A stretch of 64,000 nucleotides of DNA, taken from NCBI RefSeq assembly GCF_010389155.1, contig NC_057763.1, positions 45,924,645 through 45,988,644 on the forward strand. Direction: 5' to 3'. Position numbers and translations under genes: made by a program. Under the pieces are notes generated by a model, which ran no database searches, was not told where the DNA came from, and saw nothing but the letters and a program-made list of their open reading frames with translations. Of this stretch, positions 34,501 through 47,969 are shown piece after piece (position 1 is the first letter of the stretch; each line of letters starts with the position of its first letter). This DNA comes from Erigeron canadensis (lineage: Eukaryota > Streptophyta > Magnoliopsida > Asterales > Asteraceae).

Positions 34501-35523
34501 AACTGTTCTTTAATAACATCCTAAGGGGGCTAGCAATCGGGTATGTCTCAGAGAATGAGGAACATATATTTTTCATATATTATTACCATTTGTTTACACG
34601 GGAACGCAGACTCAGAACATCGAATCACATTGATGATTTTAAACCTCACGTAATTCAGATTTTAAACCACATGTCATATTCATTTATACATATCAATGCT
34701 AAATTGAGAGTGTCCAGACCACCAAAGCCTAAACCACCCACTTTTTTACCTGACAATTATCTTCTAGTAGATCCATTACCTTTTCCGAGTTCGACCCCCC
34801 CCCCCTCCTCCCTTACCCCTTCCATAAAAAAAAATGAAGTTGTGATCTTTATCAATCGAAAAAGAGAAAAATAATATATCCTAAATACTTTGAATTACCG
34901 AGTTAGAATATATATCATAGACAACGCATTAGTATTGAGTTTAGATTTTATTCTATAATAACTTTGCAAAATTTTTGAAATATAACCTTGGATGGAGTCC
35001 CACTCCAATTTGGTGAATCTTGTCTTATTTTCACTCCCAACTGTTTTTTAATAACATCCTAAGGGGGCTAGCAATCGAGTGTGTCTCAAAGAATGAGGAA
35101 CATATATTTGCCCATATATTATTACCATTTCATTGATGATTTTAAACCTAACATAATTTATATTTTGAACCACATGTCATATATCAATTTGTACATATCA
35201 ATGCTAAATTAAGAGTATCTAAACCACCAAAACCTAAGCCACCCACTTTTTAACCTGACAATTGTCTTCCAGTAGATCCATTACATTTCATTTTCCGAGT
35301 TCGACCCCCCCTCCCCCTCCTCCCATACCCCTTCCACAAAAAAAAAATTGAAATTGTGGTCTTTATCAATCAAAATAAAGAAAAATAATATATCATATAT
35401 ATTTTGAATTGCCGAGTTAGAATCCATCATAAACAACGCATTAGTATTGAGTTTAGATTTTATTGTATAATAACTTTGTAAAATTTATGAAATATAACCA
35501 TGGATGGAGTCTGACTCCAATTT
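34481..35523. repeat. 538-bp tandem duplication
   Basis: Copy 1 starts at 34481 and copy 2 at 35019, both opening CTTGT(T/C)TTATTTTCACTCCC. Shared landmarks include CCTAAGGGGGCTAGCAATCG, TCCGAGTTCGACCCCCC and AACGCATTAGTATTGAGTTT. Copy 2 has small deletions. The junction cuts the LINE fragment, so the duplication is younger than the LINE insertion. Confidence 0.85.
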
Positions 35524-36134
35524 TTGTACAATGTAAACTTTTTTAAGGGTATATTTGTAATTTTGTTCCGGCAAAATATTAATAAATAAAGAATACATAC
35601 AAACGTTGACTTTGTTGTGATAAGTCTCTTCTTTAAAAGTACATCACTTGGTTGGAAACAATAGTCTTGAGATAAACCAACAAAATTTTTAAGTTGTTTT
35701 GATTTTTATTAGAATAAGAAAAAAAAACAGGTTGGAAAATTGTTTTTTTTTCCGGTGAATGTACAGTACATTGATGATATATTTGTATATAAAAACGTTA
35801 TATTTTTTTTCAAATTCTTTTATAATATTAATCACAATGGTCACGCATATTTACAAGCTAAATTATATATCATTAATTTCGATAATTTATTTTATTTTGT
35901 TTAATATAGTGCAACTTCTCTATCACCACATGCTCCAAAATTGCAGATCAATGTTAAAAGTTAATGTTCTCAAAGTTGTCACTCACCTAAGCTAAACTCG
36001 GCCTTCTAAACACTGCCGTTGATAATTTGACTAAACCAGACATTATATATATGTATGTGTAATATAATATTGTAGATATAGGGTGTTACAACATTATGAA
36101 TATTCAATTTTACCTTTTCATGGTTTAAAATATA
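35524..36134. other. Gene-free interval
   Basis: AT-rich, no coding sequence or element end recognised. Confidence 0.3.
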
Positions 36135-36388
36135 CCCCCTCCATCCTATTAAAAGTGTCCACTTTTATTTTGTCAAAGTCTTTCTTTTGTATTTTTGACT
36201 ACAAATATTCTTTATTGCATTATATAATATTTGATAAGTTATACTCAATGAAAACATATGGAAATCTCTATCAACTCATATAACTTTCATCAAATATTAT
36301 ACATTAGAAATAAAAATATTTAAGGTCAAAGTTGCGAGACAAAACTTTAAAAATTTAAAAGTGGGCACTTTTGATGGGACGGAGAGAG
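36135..36388. mobile_element. Stowaway-like (Tc1/mariner) MITE
   Basis: 254 bases beginning CCCCTCCATCCTATTAAAAG and ending CTTTTGATGGGACGGAGAGAG, flanked by TA on both sides (36133-36134, 36389-36390). The CTCCGTCCCATTAAAAGTG-type inverted end is the classic plant Stowaway signature. No ORF. Confidence 0.85.
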
Positions 36389-36492
36389 TAGCTTACTATT
36401 TTTATAGAAAGTTGATCTATATATTTTAAATGAAACATATCTCAAATATTTCAATTAAAATATGTTGACTATTATTTTATTAGAATATATAG

Positions 36493-37073
36493 ATTAAACA
36501 TGTTATTGGATATATATTAGTTATTATTTTATTGGATAAATATTAGCTATTATTCTATCGGATATATATTAGATATTATTATATATTTATTTTATCGAAA
36601 TTATTGGGTAAAGAGTGTAAATTTGTGTTGGAAAACAAAAAAGTGTAAATTAAAGTCAAAATTGAAAACAAAAGTCAACATTAAGAAATCGAGAGCTATG
36701 ATTGATCGATAAGTTATTAGAGCAACTGTGTTTTAGTATAATAAAATATTAAGAATAAGAATCTTAATATAATTACATTTAATTTTATTTATTATTAATT
36801 AATTAGTTTTATATTTATATGATAAAATATATTATTGGATATATATTAGTTATTATTATATTGGATAAACATTAGTTATTAGGATATATATTAATTATTA
36901 TTATTTATTTATTATATTAAAATTATTGGTAAATAGTGTAAATTTGTAATGAAAAACTAAAAAATTTAAATTAAAGTCAAAATTAAAAATAAAAGTCAAT
37001 ATTAAAAAATCAAAAATTATGATTAATCGATAAGTTTTTAGAACAACTGTATTTTAGTATAATAAAAGATAGA
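36493..37073. repeat. Dispersed AT-rich repeat family C, two copies in tandem
   Basis: Copies at about 36493-36751 and 36829-37073, each running from ATTGGATATATATTAGTTAT to TTTAGTATAATAAAA. A third copy is at 44609-44863. All share TTAAAGTCAAAATT and ATGATTRATCGATAAGTT. No terminal repeats defined; possibly the interior of a larger non-autonomous element. Confidence 0.6.
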
Positions 37074-37795
37074 TAAAATTAAAAATAAGAGAATGGACGT
37101 GGGGCATGTGAGGAGCGGCCGTGGAAGGAGATGACGTGTAGGAGTATGAGATACAAGAGGATTACAACTAAAAGTGGTGGCTGCGGTGTATTGCGAAAAG
37201 AAGGGGCCCTACCACCAAAGCCCACAGGCCATAGTCCAATCCAAACCCCACCTTACACGCCACCATCCTTCTTCACTCCCCCACTTCTGTTCAACCTTTA
37301 CGTCACTTCTTTGGGAAACTCACAATCAAATGAAAATATATTAATAAATAAACTTAATAAATCAACTTAATTAAACAATGTAATCATAACATTTGACATA
37401 ATAAAAAGTTTTAAAAAAACACATGAATGAATTACATTAATCATATGATAAATATTATAATTTTATTATTAGGAGAATACATCATTATCTTTCATCAGAA
37501 AAAATAAATAATTTAAAGACTTATAAATACATTTACAAAATACTTATATGAATAAATTAATGTATTGAAACTGTAGTACGTATATAACTAGTTTTTTTTT
37601 TAACACGAACATTGTCTCGCGAAACATAATAATATGTAAAAGTTGCAATTTGTATATGATAAAAGATAATTATAAATAGACAAGTCACATTTATAGTCAT
37701 ATAAAAAAAAAAGGTATTTATCAAATTTGGTTTATTGAGATAATAATATATTATAACATCATATATGATGTATGCGTATGTATAATTACTTATTA
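37074..37795. other. Gene-free interval with a GC-richer island
   Basis: 37085-37325 is distinctly GC-richer (CGGCCGTGGAAGG, GATGACGTGTAGG, CACCTTACACGCC) but has no supported ORF. The remainder is AT-rich. Confidence 0.3.
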
Positions 37796-38001
37796 AGGTT
37801 TTAGTTAAAATAAAACTATAAATAAAGTAAAACAAAATAAAACAATAGGTCTATATTCACCAATAGTTACCGCGCATTATGAAAATTATTATGTATCAAT
37901 TGCCTCGTGAATATTCGTGTATCAACTTAACTTTGATATAAGAATCAAGATATTATCATATTTATTTTTATTTAATACTTATTTTACAATATCTAACTCC
38001 T
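37796..38001. mobile_element. MITE family A, copy 2
   Basis: Collinear with 16207-16411: AGGTTTTAGTTAAAATAAAAC at the left, AACAATAGG, TATCAATTGCCTCGTGAAT, and CAATATCTAACTCCT at the right. Confidence 0.55.
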
Positions 38002-38315
38002 ACTTATCAAAGTAATAATAATTTTATATAAAATATAGTTTTTAAATGCATAAAAAATAAACATAAAGGGGAGTTCAGTTTAATTGAATAAAGCTTAAAC
38101 AAAAATGGTTGTAGTTATATTGTTATTATTATTATTTCTTGATATATCTAACAGTTACCATTAGAATTAATTTAAATTATCAGATATCTATCATATATAA
38201 ATTTGACATTTTTGTGACTGTCGTGTATTTGACAACTTAGAGGAATGTAATTAACTAATGAAATACCTTTGTGATCCAAACGGTGACTAAGTTGACTAAA
38301 TCACCATTTAAATAA

Positions 38316-38346
<31 letters not shown>

Positions 38347-39887
38347 AAGATGACAACTATATTATTTGACATCTAGTTATTGTTAATTAATTAGTTATTG
38401 GGATTAAGATGAGATGGGTGTAATATAATTAACTAGGAAAATTACATGTCTCTCGATGGGCGGCGTAAGTTTTTTAAACGTTTATGTTTATTGGTATGGT
38501 AAAACAAACAACAAATTTATGAGCGACAAAAAAATTTTGAAAACTAAATGTTAAAACACAAAAAGAATGTACTGAGCAAAATAATTAAAAAAAAAAAAAC
38601 AAAAAGACAAAAAAAAAAAAAAAGAATACGAAACCAAAATGACGAAGTTATAAGAAAAACAAATGTTAAATGTAATAAAGGTTAAAAACCAAAATATTAC
38701 AAAAGTTTAAAAAACCATAAAGTATATAGATTTAGGGGGTTGAAATAATAAAAAATAAACAGGAAGGACAGAAAAGTCAAACGGAAAAAAAAGGGCCAAA
38801 GCGCAAATCATTGTTATACTCTGCAAATTTGTATCTTTGATATATATTAAAACAGAAACTTTAAATAAAAAAATAAGAAAATCCTGACCCTCCATTAAAT
38901 ATCATCTTTTATTTTCTACCCTTGGATCATAATGCTGACATCACCTTTGACTAAAGTTTAGTCAAAGACGATTTTAAGCTCTTCAACTTCAACACAATAT
39001 TAATTACATACTCTTAACTACATGCATCCTTAATAATTTAATAGTTTTTTTTTTCCTTTATGCCTCCACAATCTTATCTACAAATCTAATCTTTAATAAT
39101 AATTAGATCCATCCGGTACAAAATTATATTTTTCACTATTTTTTCACTTGAAAATTGTTTGGTAATATATATGTATATAGTGATTTAGATATTAAAAATT
39201 GCTGACAATCTAACAAATGAATTTTTAAAGTTCAAAGGACTTGATTTGTATTAGTGATTTATAAAAAGTTGTTTAATATGATTTTTTTTTCCCACATGCA
39301 TATAGTGATTTACAAAACCCTATGAATTCATTCTAAAAACGAATTTCATAATTTCTTATTTTGTATTAGCAAAACTGTTTTTTGAAAAGTGTATAAAAGT
39401 TGTCGAGAAATTCATATATGTTACTGTGTAATTTGCTCCGTCATTTACTCTAATATGTATTATTTTTAATTCTAAAATACAAGATATTTAAAATATAACA
39501 TAAATCTAAAAATACAAGATTCAAGAAGATAATCATAAATCTTTTTTCTCCCATTTGATAATTTTTTTAATAACTTTTCTTATTTTTATTTTTTGTTCTT
39601 TCTATTTTTTATACTTTTAATATATATATATTTTTTTTGTGAGTTTTTTATAGGTACAAAATTAGTTATTTTTATATAGTTTTCCCGCATTTTACTCTAG
39701 TTATAATGTAGTTACTTATAATAATAAAATAAATATAAAAAAGTGGATTACTCTTTTTTTTTTCGATTGATACGAAGATAGCCGCCCCCACTTCTGATAA
39801 TTACTTTTGATATTTTACCGTTCTTTATGTAAAAACTTCACAATCTAAAGTAAAAATCACCAAATTTTCAATCTAATAATCAGAAAG
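38002..39887. other. Gene-free interval
   Basis: AT-rich. Contains an AAT/ATA run at 38310-38350 and A-rich stretches at 38588-38622. No gene, RNA gene or element border recognised. Confidence 0.3.
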
Positions 39888-40292
39888 TGTATTATTATTA
39901 TTTAGAGTTTATAGAGTTTTTATTACACAATATTAATCATCAATATGATGATTAAAGAACATAAATTATATATATCAAATTGATATATATATGAATACAA
40001 AAAGATATATTTGAGAGAAATATAAGAGAATAATATGACTGCAGAATGATTTGATCGAATGGGTTCTTAACCCTAAAAACACGATCATGTATCGTTTATA
40101 TAGCCTCTTCACTTTTATACTTCTAGTCCCTCTTCTTTCCTTCTTTACATCTTTAGCCTCTTTATCTTTAGAACTTGATATCCATAGTCCTTGATCCTCT
40201 TGATAAACATTTTACCTACAAATAACATCTTAACCCAAAAATAAGAACTTTATAAAAAATATTTTATAAACCATAAACTAACTTATTTAACA
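39888..40292 (-). mobile_element. 3' LTR of the copia element
   Basis: On the minus strand it starts TGTTAAATAAG at 40292 directly after a polypurine tract AAGGGGGGA, and ends ...AATAATACA at 39888 (TG...CA, 405 bases). A TATA box CTATATAAACG lies near 40100. No matching 5' LTR exists in the window. Confidence 0.75.
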
Positions 40293-40305
40293 TCCCCCCT
40301 TAAGT

Positions 40306-43300
40306 TTATGGTTTAAACATGTCAATCATTCCCAATTGTGAACTTAGAAAAGCATGTTGCTTAGAACCAAGACTCTTAGTAAACAAATCTGCCAAGTTAT
40401 GCTCAGATTTGATCTTATTAGCTTTTAAAACTCCTGAACAGATTTTTTCTCTAATAAAATGAAGATCAAGTTCAAAATGTTTGGTTCTTTCATGATATAC
40501 AGGATTGGCTGCAATCTGTAAAGCAGCTTTACTATCACAAAAAACATCAACCGGTAAATCAACTTTGACACCAAGATCATTTAAAAGATTCATAAGCCAT
40601 ATAATTTCACAAGTTACAGCAGCTAAAGCCCTATATTCAGCTTCTGCTGAGGACTTGGCTACTGTGTATTGTTTCTTAGATTTCCAAGATATTAAAGAGT
40701 TCCCAAGGAATACAGAATAACCAGAAACATATCTCCTTGTCATAAGACATCTAGCCCAATCAGCATCAGAATACCCTCTAAGATTAAGAGTTTCAGATTT
40801 CACAATATATAAACCATTACGTGGGGAAGACTTAATATACCTTAAAATTCTGAAACCAGCAATAAGATGTTGCTGAGATGGAGCATGCATAAACTGAGAT
40901 AAACACTGAACAGTATAGCAAATATCTGGTCTTGTTAAAGTTAAATATATCAATTTACCAATCAATTTTTGATATGCAGAAATATTTTCAAGAGGTTTTG
41001 AGCTATCATTTTTGAAAGTTAAATTTTGTTCTAAAGGAGTATTAATAGGCTTACAACCAAGAAGTCCAAACTCATTCAATAATTCCAAACAATACTTTCT
41101 TTGAGATAAACAAATTCCATTTTCACAATTTATAACTTCTATTCCAAGAAAGTATTTCAATCTGCCCAAATCCTTAATTTTATATTTAGAATTCATTAAA
41201 ACTTTAACTTTTTCAATCTCACTTTCATTTTTCCTGTTAAAACAATATCATCCACATACACTAACATAGCTACAAAAGTATCATTTTTACTCCTTATGAA
41301 AAGAGAATAATCAGATTTACTTTGTACAAAACCAAACTCAATTAAAGAACTACACAACTTAGCATTCCATTGTCTTGGTGCTTGTTTTAAACCATACAAA
41401 GACTTATTTAATTTACAAACCATTTTATCATCTTTGTTAAAATATCCTTCAAGCAGTTTCATATAAACATCTTCAATAAGATCTCCATACAAAAATGCAT
41501 TATTAACATCCATTTGATACAAAGACCAGTTATTAGAAACTGCAACAGATAATAAACACCTAACAGTTACCATTTTCACAACAGGAGAGAAAGTCTCATC
41601 ATAATCAATGCCAGCTCTTTGACTAAAACCTTTTGCAACAAGTCTAGCTTTATATCTTTCAATCTCACCATTAGACTTATATTTTATTTTATAAATCCAT
41701 TTGCAATCAATTGGTTGCCTATCAGAAGGAAGACTAGTAATAGTCCAAGTGTTATTTTCATTCAAAGCATTCATCTCCTCATTCATAGCATTGGCCCAAT
41801 TTAAATCCTTTGCAGCCTCAAAATAAGAAGTAGGTTCAATAGTTTTATTAAGACTAGTAGCAAAGCAATAAAATTCAGTAGGTAAATGAGCATAATTAAC
41901 CACTCTATTTAAAGGAAATTTAACTTTTCCCTCAATTTGAAAATCTTTTAATCTTTGAGGAAGCTTAGCATTTCTAGAAGGTTTAGTATAAGTGCCCTCA
42001 GAATTATTTTGCATCATACTAGAAGTGGTAGATTGCTCATTACCACTGGTAAATCTAGGTATACTGCCAAGTATATCATCATCTGTAGACCTAGGTGTAC
42101 TGCCAAGTGAATTAACACTGGTAGATTTAGGTGTACTACAAGGAGAATGATTACTGGTAGATTTTGAAGATCTGCCAAGTGATGAATGAGACTGACTGCC
42201 AACTTCTATCTTGTTTACTTTGTCTTCCTCTTCATCATTGGGACTTATATAAGAATTATCCTCATTTGTGGAATTTTGGATAGATTTTAAAACCTCTTCA
42301 TTATTCATAACATAAGGAAATAAATTTTCATAAAACTTAACATCTCTAGAAAAAACATAAGATCTTGACTCTATACAAAACAATTTATAACCTTTTTTAG
42401 AATTAGAATATCCCACAAACACACATTTATCAGCCCTAGATTCAAACTTGTCAGTTACATTCAATTTAGTAGCAAAACACAAACAACCAAATACTCTCAA
42501 ATGTTTTAAATCAGGTTCAATACCATACACCATTTCATAAGAAGTTTTACCCTTAAGAACAGAGGAAGGAGTTCTATTAATCAAATAAGTAGCAGTAAGC
42601 ACACAATCAGACCAGAAATACAAAGGAATTCCCCCCTGAAACATAAGAGACCTAGCCACATTAAGAAGGTGTCTATGTTTCCTTTCAGCCACCCCATTTT
42701 GTTGAGGTGTATAAGCAATAGTAGTTTGATGCACAATTCCTTTAGAGTGAAATAAAGAATGAAAGTTATGATTTACAAACTCTGTACTATTGTCACTTCT
42801 AACAATTTTTACTTTGACAGAAAACTAAGTATCAAGTAAATTAATAAAATAGTCTACCAATTGAAAAACTTCAGTTTTATTTTTCATCATAAATGTCTAC
42901 ACTGCTCTTGTGAAATCATCAACTATGGTTAGAAAATACTTGTGACCTTCTTTACTTGAAACCTTGTAAGGAACCCAAACATCTAGATGAATCAAATCCC
43001 CTAAAAATTTTGTTTTGTGTTCACTCAAAGGAAAAGGTTCCCTGACTTGTTTAGCCTTGTGACAAACATCACAAGGACCAATAGAACCAGTAGAAGAAAT
43101 ATGTAATTTAGTATAAAATTTAGAAAGAGCTTGGTCTGCAGGATGACCAAGTCTCAAATGCCAAAGAAGTTTAGAATCAGAAGGAAGACAAGTAGAATTA
43201 CACACCATATTAGAACAAATAGGCATAGCATCATAAACATATAATCCACCAAGTTGACTACCAGTCCCCAGAAGTTTCCTTTGAGGTAAATCCTGAATAT

Positions 43301-43640
43301 AACATTTATCTTCATCAAATCCAATGAACAATTTATTATCTCTAGCTAGTTTATGAACAGATATTAAGTTAACAGAATAATCTAGCACAACTAACACATC
43401 AAACAAAACTATCCCATTTGTTAAGTGTAAATTACCAATTTTAGTAACAAGAGCATTAGTCCCATTTGGATGACCAATTTTTAGTTTTAGATCAGAAATA
43501 TCAACAACTTCAGATAATTTTTTGTCAGAATTTGTCATATGTTGATTTGCACCAGAATCCATAATCCATTTCAGAAAAGCTTGAAGCATATAAGTATTAC
43601 AACTAAAAAACCAAGATGTGGGCATTTGACCCGTATCGTA
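40306..43640 (-). pseudogene. Ty1-copia pol remnant, 5' truncated and disabled
   Basis: Read on the minus strand: a protease active-site segment (MDSGANQHMT, near 43560); the GAG-pre-integrase zinc finger (LLWHLRLGHP ... CDVCHKAK); the integrase core with its D, D and E (HLDVW, RSDN, NGVAERKH); reverse transcriptase (YQMDVNNAFLYGDL, then YVDDIVLTG); and RNase H (YSDADWARC, SSAEAEYRAL, SEHNLADLFTK). The gag, RNA-binding finger, primer-binding site and 5' LTR are missing, with similarity ending near 43640. Three breaks are visible: a TAG at 42899-42897 where a tryptophan is usual, a TAG at 42827-42825, and a one-base shift near 41240 just after the YVDD motif. Integrase-to-RNase H order (PR-IN-RT-RH) defines copia. 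It cannot move on its own. Confidence 0.92.
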
Positions 43641-43677
43641 TCCACCCAAAAACAAACCTGATTCTCGACGAAAAGTT

Positions 43678-43830
43678 AACTTACACATGTGTAAGTTGTA
43701 CTTACACACGTGTAAGTCTCGCCGGAGATAGTCGTCGTCGCCGGAGGATCATGGTGGTGGTCGGAGATGATCATGGTGGTGGTGGTGGTGGTCGGAGATG
43801 GAAGGAACAAGTATCTGTAAGTTAACTTAC
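43678..43830. repeat. Cluster of short palindromes around a GGT/GGA-rich core
   Basis: AACTTACACATGTGTAAGTT (43678-43697) is a perfect 20-base palindrome. ACTTACACACGTGTAAGT (43700-43717) is a near-perfect relative with a CACGTG core. GTAAGTTAACTTAC (43817-43830) is perfect. Between them lies GGTGGTGGTGGTGGTCGGAG-type sequence. The cluster abuts the truncated end of the copia remnant. Confidence 0.7.
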
Positions 43831-44608
43831 ACATGTACTTTTATACTTTTTTTAATGCCTGTAATATAAATAACTCAGCCTTATATATATATATATAGGA
43901 AAAGGTTATGTGAGAATCTTTTTAATTTGAATAACTATGAGAATGTCTATATTATGACTTGATATTAATATGTACATGGTATATGTGAACATATTCGTTT
44001 ACATATGAACTATCAAGTTATAGTTATAATTACTTATATTTATATGTGAATATTTCTCAAATGAACCTTAACATATATATATATATTTCTTTTTTTATCC
44101 CAAATTCTACAATCTAAAACATGTAAGTCATAATTTTTTTATATATTTTTTATCCCAAATTCTACATATATATATATTATCAATATTAGATCTTTATATA
44201 TGTAATTCATAAAAGCTTATAATGTTGAAGATATACGGTTCCAAGTGTTATGTTTTGCAAGTTTTAGTACAATAATTACATGCTTGTTACTGTTTTAGGA
44301 TTATTAGAATTTTTAATTTATAATTAAAATAAATGATGAGGTAAGCGGGAGTCTATTTGATGAAATTGAGCGATTTGATTGGTTAATAAGATATTAGTTT
44401 AACTGTCTTATAATATATATTAATAACTGTCTTATAATATATATTAATATTAAGATTAAGATTAAGATGCTTTATTTTTCGTATATGCGTCATGACAATT
44501 ACTAAAAAACACTTTAATAAAAAAATAATAGTACAACTACGCTTAAAATGTTAATATATTTACATTAAACCTTATTTATTTTTAAATAATTAATTTTACA
44601 TGTATATG
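43831..44608. other. AT-rich interval with weak foldback and direct repeats
   Basis: 43898-44075 has weakly inverted ends (GGTTATGTGAGAAT with TTTCTCAAATGAACC). A 24-base unit TAACTGTCTTATAATATATA... is repeated twice at 44400-44447. Segments at 44180-44300 and 44330-44470 recur at 46370-46495 and 47235-47390. No gene. Confidence 0.35.
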
Positions 44609-44863
44609 ATACAACATACTATTGGATATATATTAGTTATTATTTAATTGGATATATATTAGTTATTATTCTATTAGATTTATATTAGTTATTATTATAT
44701 TTTATCTTAAAATTATTGAGTAAGAAGTATAAATTTGTGATAAAAAGAAAAAAGTATAAATTAAAGTCAAAATTGAAAAAAAAAATCAACATTAAGAAAT
44801 CAAGAGCTATGATTAATCGATAAGTTATTAGGGCAATTGTGCTTTAGTATAATAAAAGACAAT
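44609..44863. repeat. Dispersed AT-rich repeat family C, third copy
   Basis: Collinear with 36493-36751, ending GGCAATTGTGCTTTAGTATA then ATAAAA. Confidence 0.6.
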
Positions 44864-47689
44864 TTATAGTACCATAAAAACGTGCAACGTATGAACATAC
44901 TTATTTTACAATAATCGTCAAACATTTGTTTATCTAATTACAATCCCGAACGGTATATTCAATCACTACACTAGAATTCCTATCTTTTTATATCACTTTA
45001 AATATAATCTAAATGATTTTTTGTTTGGTCGTACAACATACTAAGTTTTTTTCAAGAGAAAAATAAAATGTTATTGTTTGTCATGTCTAATATTGTTATT
45101 CCTCTATATAAAGCGTATATATAAATTTTTAAGCATATGTTTTTAAATGAATTATATCATTATTTTAATATGTAATGAATCGCTAAAAAATCTTTTAAGG
45201 ATTTCGATAGTTAAATATGAAGTATCGAGTGGAAAAGGGAGGAAAGGTTAGGTGGGGGAATTTGGTCCACCTAATAAAGCGTCAGCGATAGACAGCAGCC
45301 ACCTGACAGCTACACTGGTTGCCAGACGGCCTGCCCACACTCTTCTTCCCCGCAATTCTAATTAAATAATACGAATAACAACAAAAAACTTTAATATAAA
45401 ACATCGGATAAAACTTCACATCTTTTTTAATTTGAAGATATCCATTAAATTATAAAAAAAAAAGGCTTGTGTTTTCTTCGTTGTAAGAAAATCTAATTAA
45501 ATATTTCCAAAGTAATGCCAATGTTTGTTGTATTCCATATGATATATTACACATTACTTAGATTGGATATATGTAAACATGCCAAAATCAAATCGCACTG
45601 TCTATAGTATTTGCTGCACAAATCATCTAAATATTTGTTATTGAATTTTAAGTGTGGATCTAGCTCCATCATGTTTGAGATAGTTAAGCATTACGTTAAC
45701 TAAACGAGAGTAAATACATGCGCATTGCGGCGGTGAGATGGTGGGGTGATAGGTCATAAAGTGTGATATGTCATAGGTGTGATGGCCAAATGCCTTAACC
45801 ATATGAGTTCCGACCTCAGATTTAAAAATTCGTTAAAAATATATCGAATGACATCTCTAATGAAAGAGCATGAAATTTTAAGAACACCCATATAATTTTT
45901 ATAATTTATCGATGTACAATTTTTGAGATAAAAGAATTTGAATTAATTGAAGGATTAAATGATTTATGGAAGAGAAAGTAAAAAAAACGATTGGTTGAGA
46001 TTTAAGGTGAGAGAAAGAGTATTATAATTATTTTAAGTAACTATATAATATATAGGAGACATTTTGAGAAAATAAATGTTCAATCTTAAAATTTAGACAT
46101 GAGAATTTACTTTATAATATAAATATAGATTATTAAGTTGTAATCGAAGTAATATATAATTCTTTTAAATTTTTGAATACTTGTAACACATAACACCTCT
46201 ACAATTAAATGAAATGAAATTTTCTTTTTTTTTGAACATCGGATTAGCGGTTAGCATTTTTAGTGTTGATGTTAACTTGTAAAAAAAAATAAATATAATT
46301 CACATCGTCAAGTATAGATACCTATTATATTTTGTACCCGTGTCTTACACTGGATAAGGAGTTTACGATATTATCAATATTAGATTTCATACATTTAATT
46401 CATAAAAACTTATAATTTTGAATATATACAACTTTAAGTGTTATACTTTGCAAGTTGTAGTAAATAATTACAGGTTCGTCACTATCATTATTAGCTGAGA
46501 CATATTGATATAATTGTTTATTGTAGTCATTTCATAAACTACATGCTATTCAAATTCCACTATTATAGATTTTTTTAAATCAGTTATACTCATAATGTGA
46601 TACTATTATGAAATAGAACTAAGAATTAAAATATAAACAAACTTGTGATCATGTACTTGACATTCAAGTATATTTCTTTCATCATGATGCGAACACATAA
46701 CATGAATATGTTTAAAGAATGAAAATCCTTAATTTTTCTACCGCTCAAATTGCGGCCAATCTTCTTAACAGCGCGCGCTTCCTATTTTTTTATTCCATCT
46801 CATTCCATTCCGGAGTAGGCGGCTAATCCCCACTTCTTCCATACTGATTTTCCCAATCGCATCTGTTTTGCCGTATCAAAAAAGTGCTCCACGATAATTT
46901 GCGCGTCTACCGTGGAGACCATACTTACAATCACCCGTCCTATGATAATTAGATAATAATTAAAATTGTTTTAAAATTATTTGATAACAATTAAGACTTT
47001 TGCTTTGAGTGACAATTGTAACTTTAAAAAATTAAATATAAATACTTTTTGTAACTTTTTTTAAAAAATTTTAAAAAATCATCTCAAGTTTATGGCTAAA
47101 ATAAATATAAATTAAATATTTAGGGTTAAAAAATTATTAATGAAAAACAAAAAAAAATATAAGTTAATGAGACTTTTTATACAAATTAATATAAATACTA
47201 ATATAGTAATATATTTGGATAATAATTATTAGTATTTATAATTTATAATTAATTTAAATGATGACATAACCGAGAGTTAATTTGATAAAAATGAACGATT
47301 TGATTGGTTAATAAGTTATCAGTTCAACTGTCTTATTGCATTATAGACTTATAGTATATATTAAGATTAAGATTAAGATTTTGTTTTTCAATCGCTTTCC
47401 GTTCATCTCAACTGTACATCGTGTCGGGAGACTTCTAATAAGATTAGAGTCGTATATCGTTGTTTAAGTAAGTAGCTAGACAAATCATTTTAAAGTACAA
47501 AGACTGGTAACATAGGTTTATAATACAATATAATATTTATATATAACCGTTATAAAACATATTAAATTTTCCAATTTTAAGAAATTCAACATTTTTCTTA
47601 TACAAAATACCTCTATTTTTTAATCCTAATTCCCATATATACCTAATATATACTTTTATATTATTTAATAAAAAAAAACAATTCCCTCT
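44864..47689. other. Gene-free interval with two GC-richer islands
   Basis: Islands at 45235-45360 (AGCGTCAGCG, CACCTGACAGCTACAC) and 46740-46945 (GCGGCCAATC, AGCGCGCGCTTCC, CTACCGTGGAGACC) stand out from the AT-rich background but carry no ORF. 45720-45760 resembles a decayed minus-strand Helitron end (CCGCCGCAATGCGC on that strand, no intact CTAG). Confidence 0.3.
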
Positions 47690-47903
47690 TTAAATGTTAC
47701 ATGGGAAAATTATCTAAAATAACATTAATAATTAAATTACACTACCATTCATTTATCTTTTAAAATATCTTCGTCAACATTTTAAATCAATTACTTTTAC
47801 ATCAGTTATCAACATCACTTGACGCCGCCTCCACCATCAACAGTCGCTCCCACCACACCGTCGCCCCCACGACCAACGCCGCATTGCGCAGGTACCATGC
47901 TAG
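47690..47903 (+). mobile_element. Helitron 3' part, CACC-rich family
   Basis: Ends GCCGCATTGCGCAGGTACC then ATGCTAG (CTAG 47900-47903) followed by T. The preceding CACCATCAACAGTCGC and CACCACACCGTCGCC is shared with 55600-55754. Small CGCA/TGCG stem. The 5' end is not clear. Confidence 0.6.
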
Positions 47904-47969
47904 TAGTTTAGAAAAACAAAAGACAAAATAAAATGGATGAATCCTTTAAAGTTGATTATATTTTTAGGG

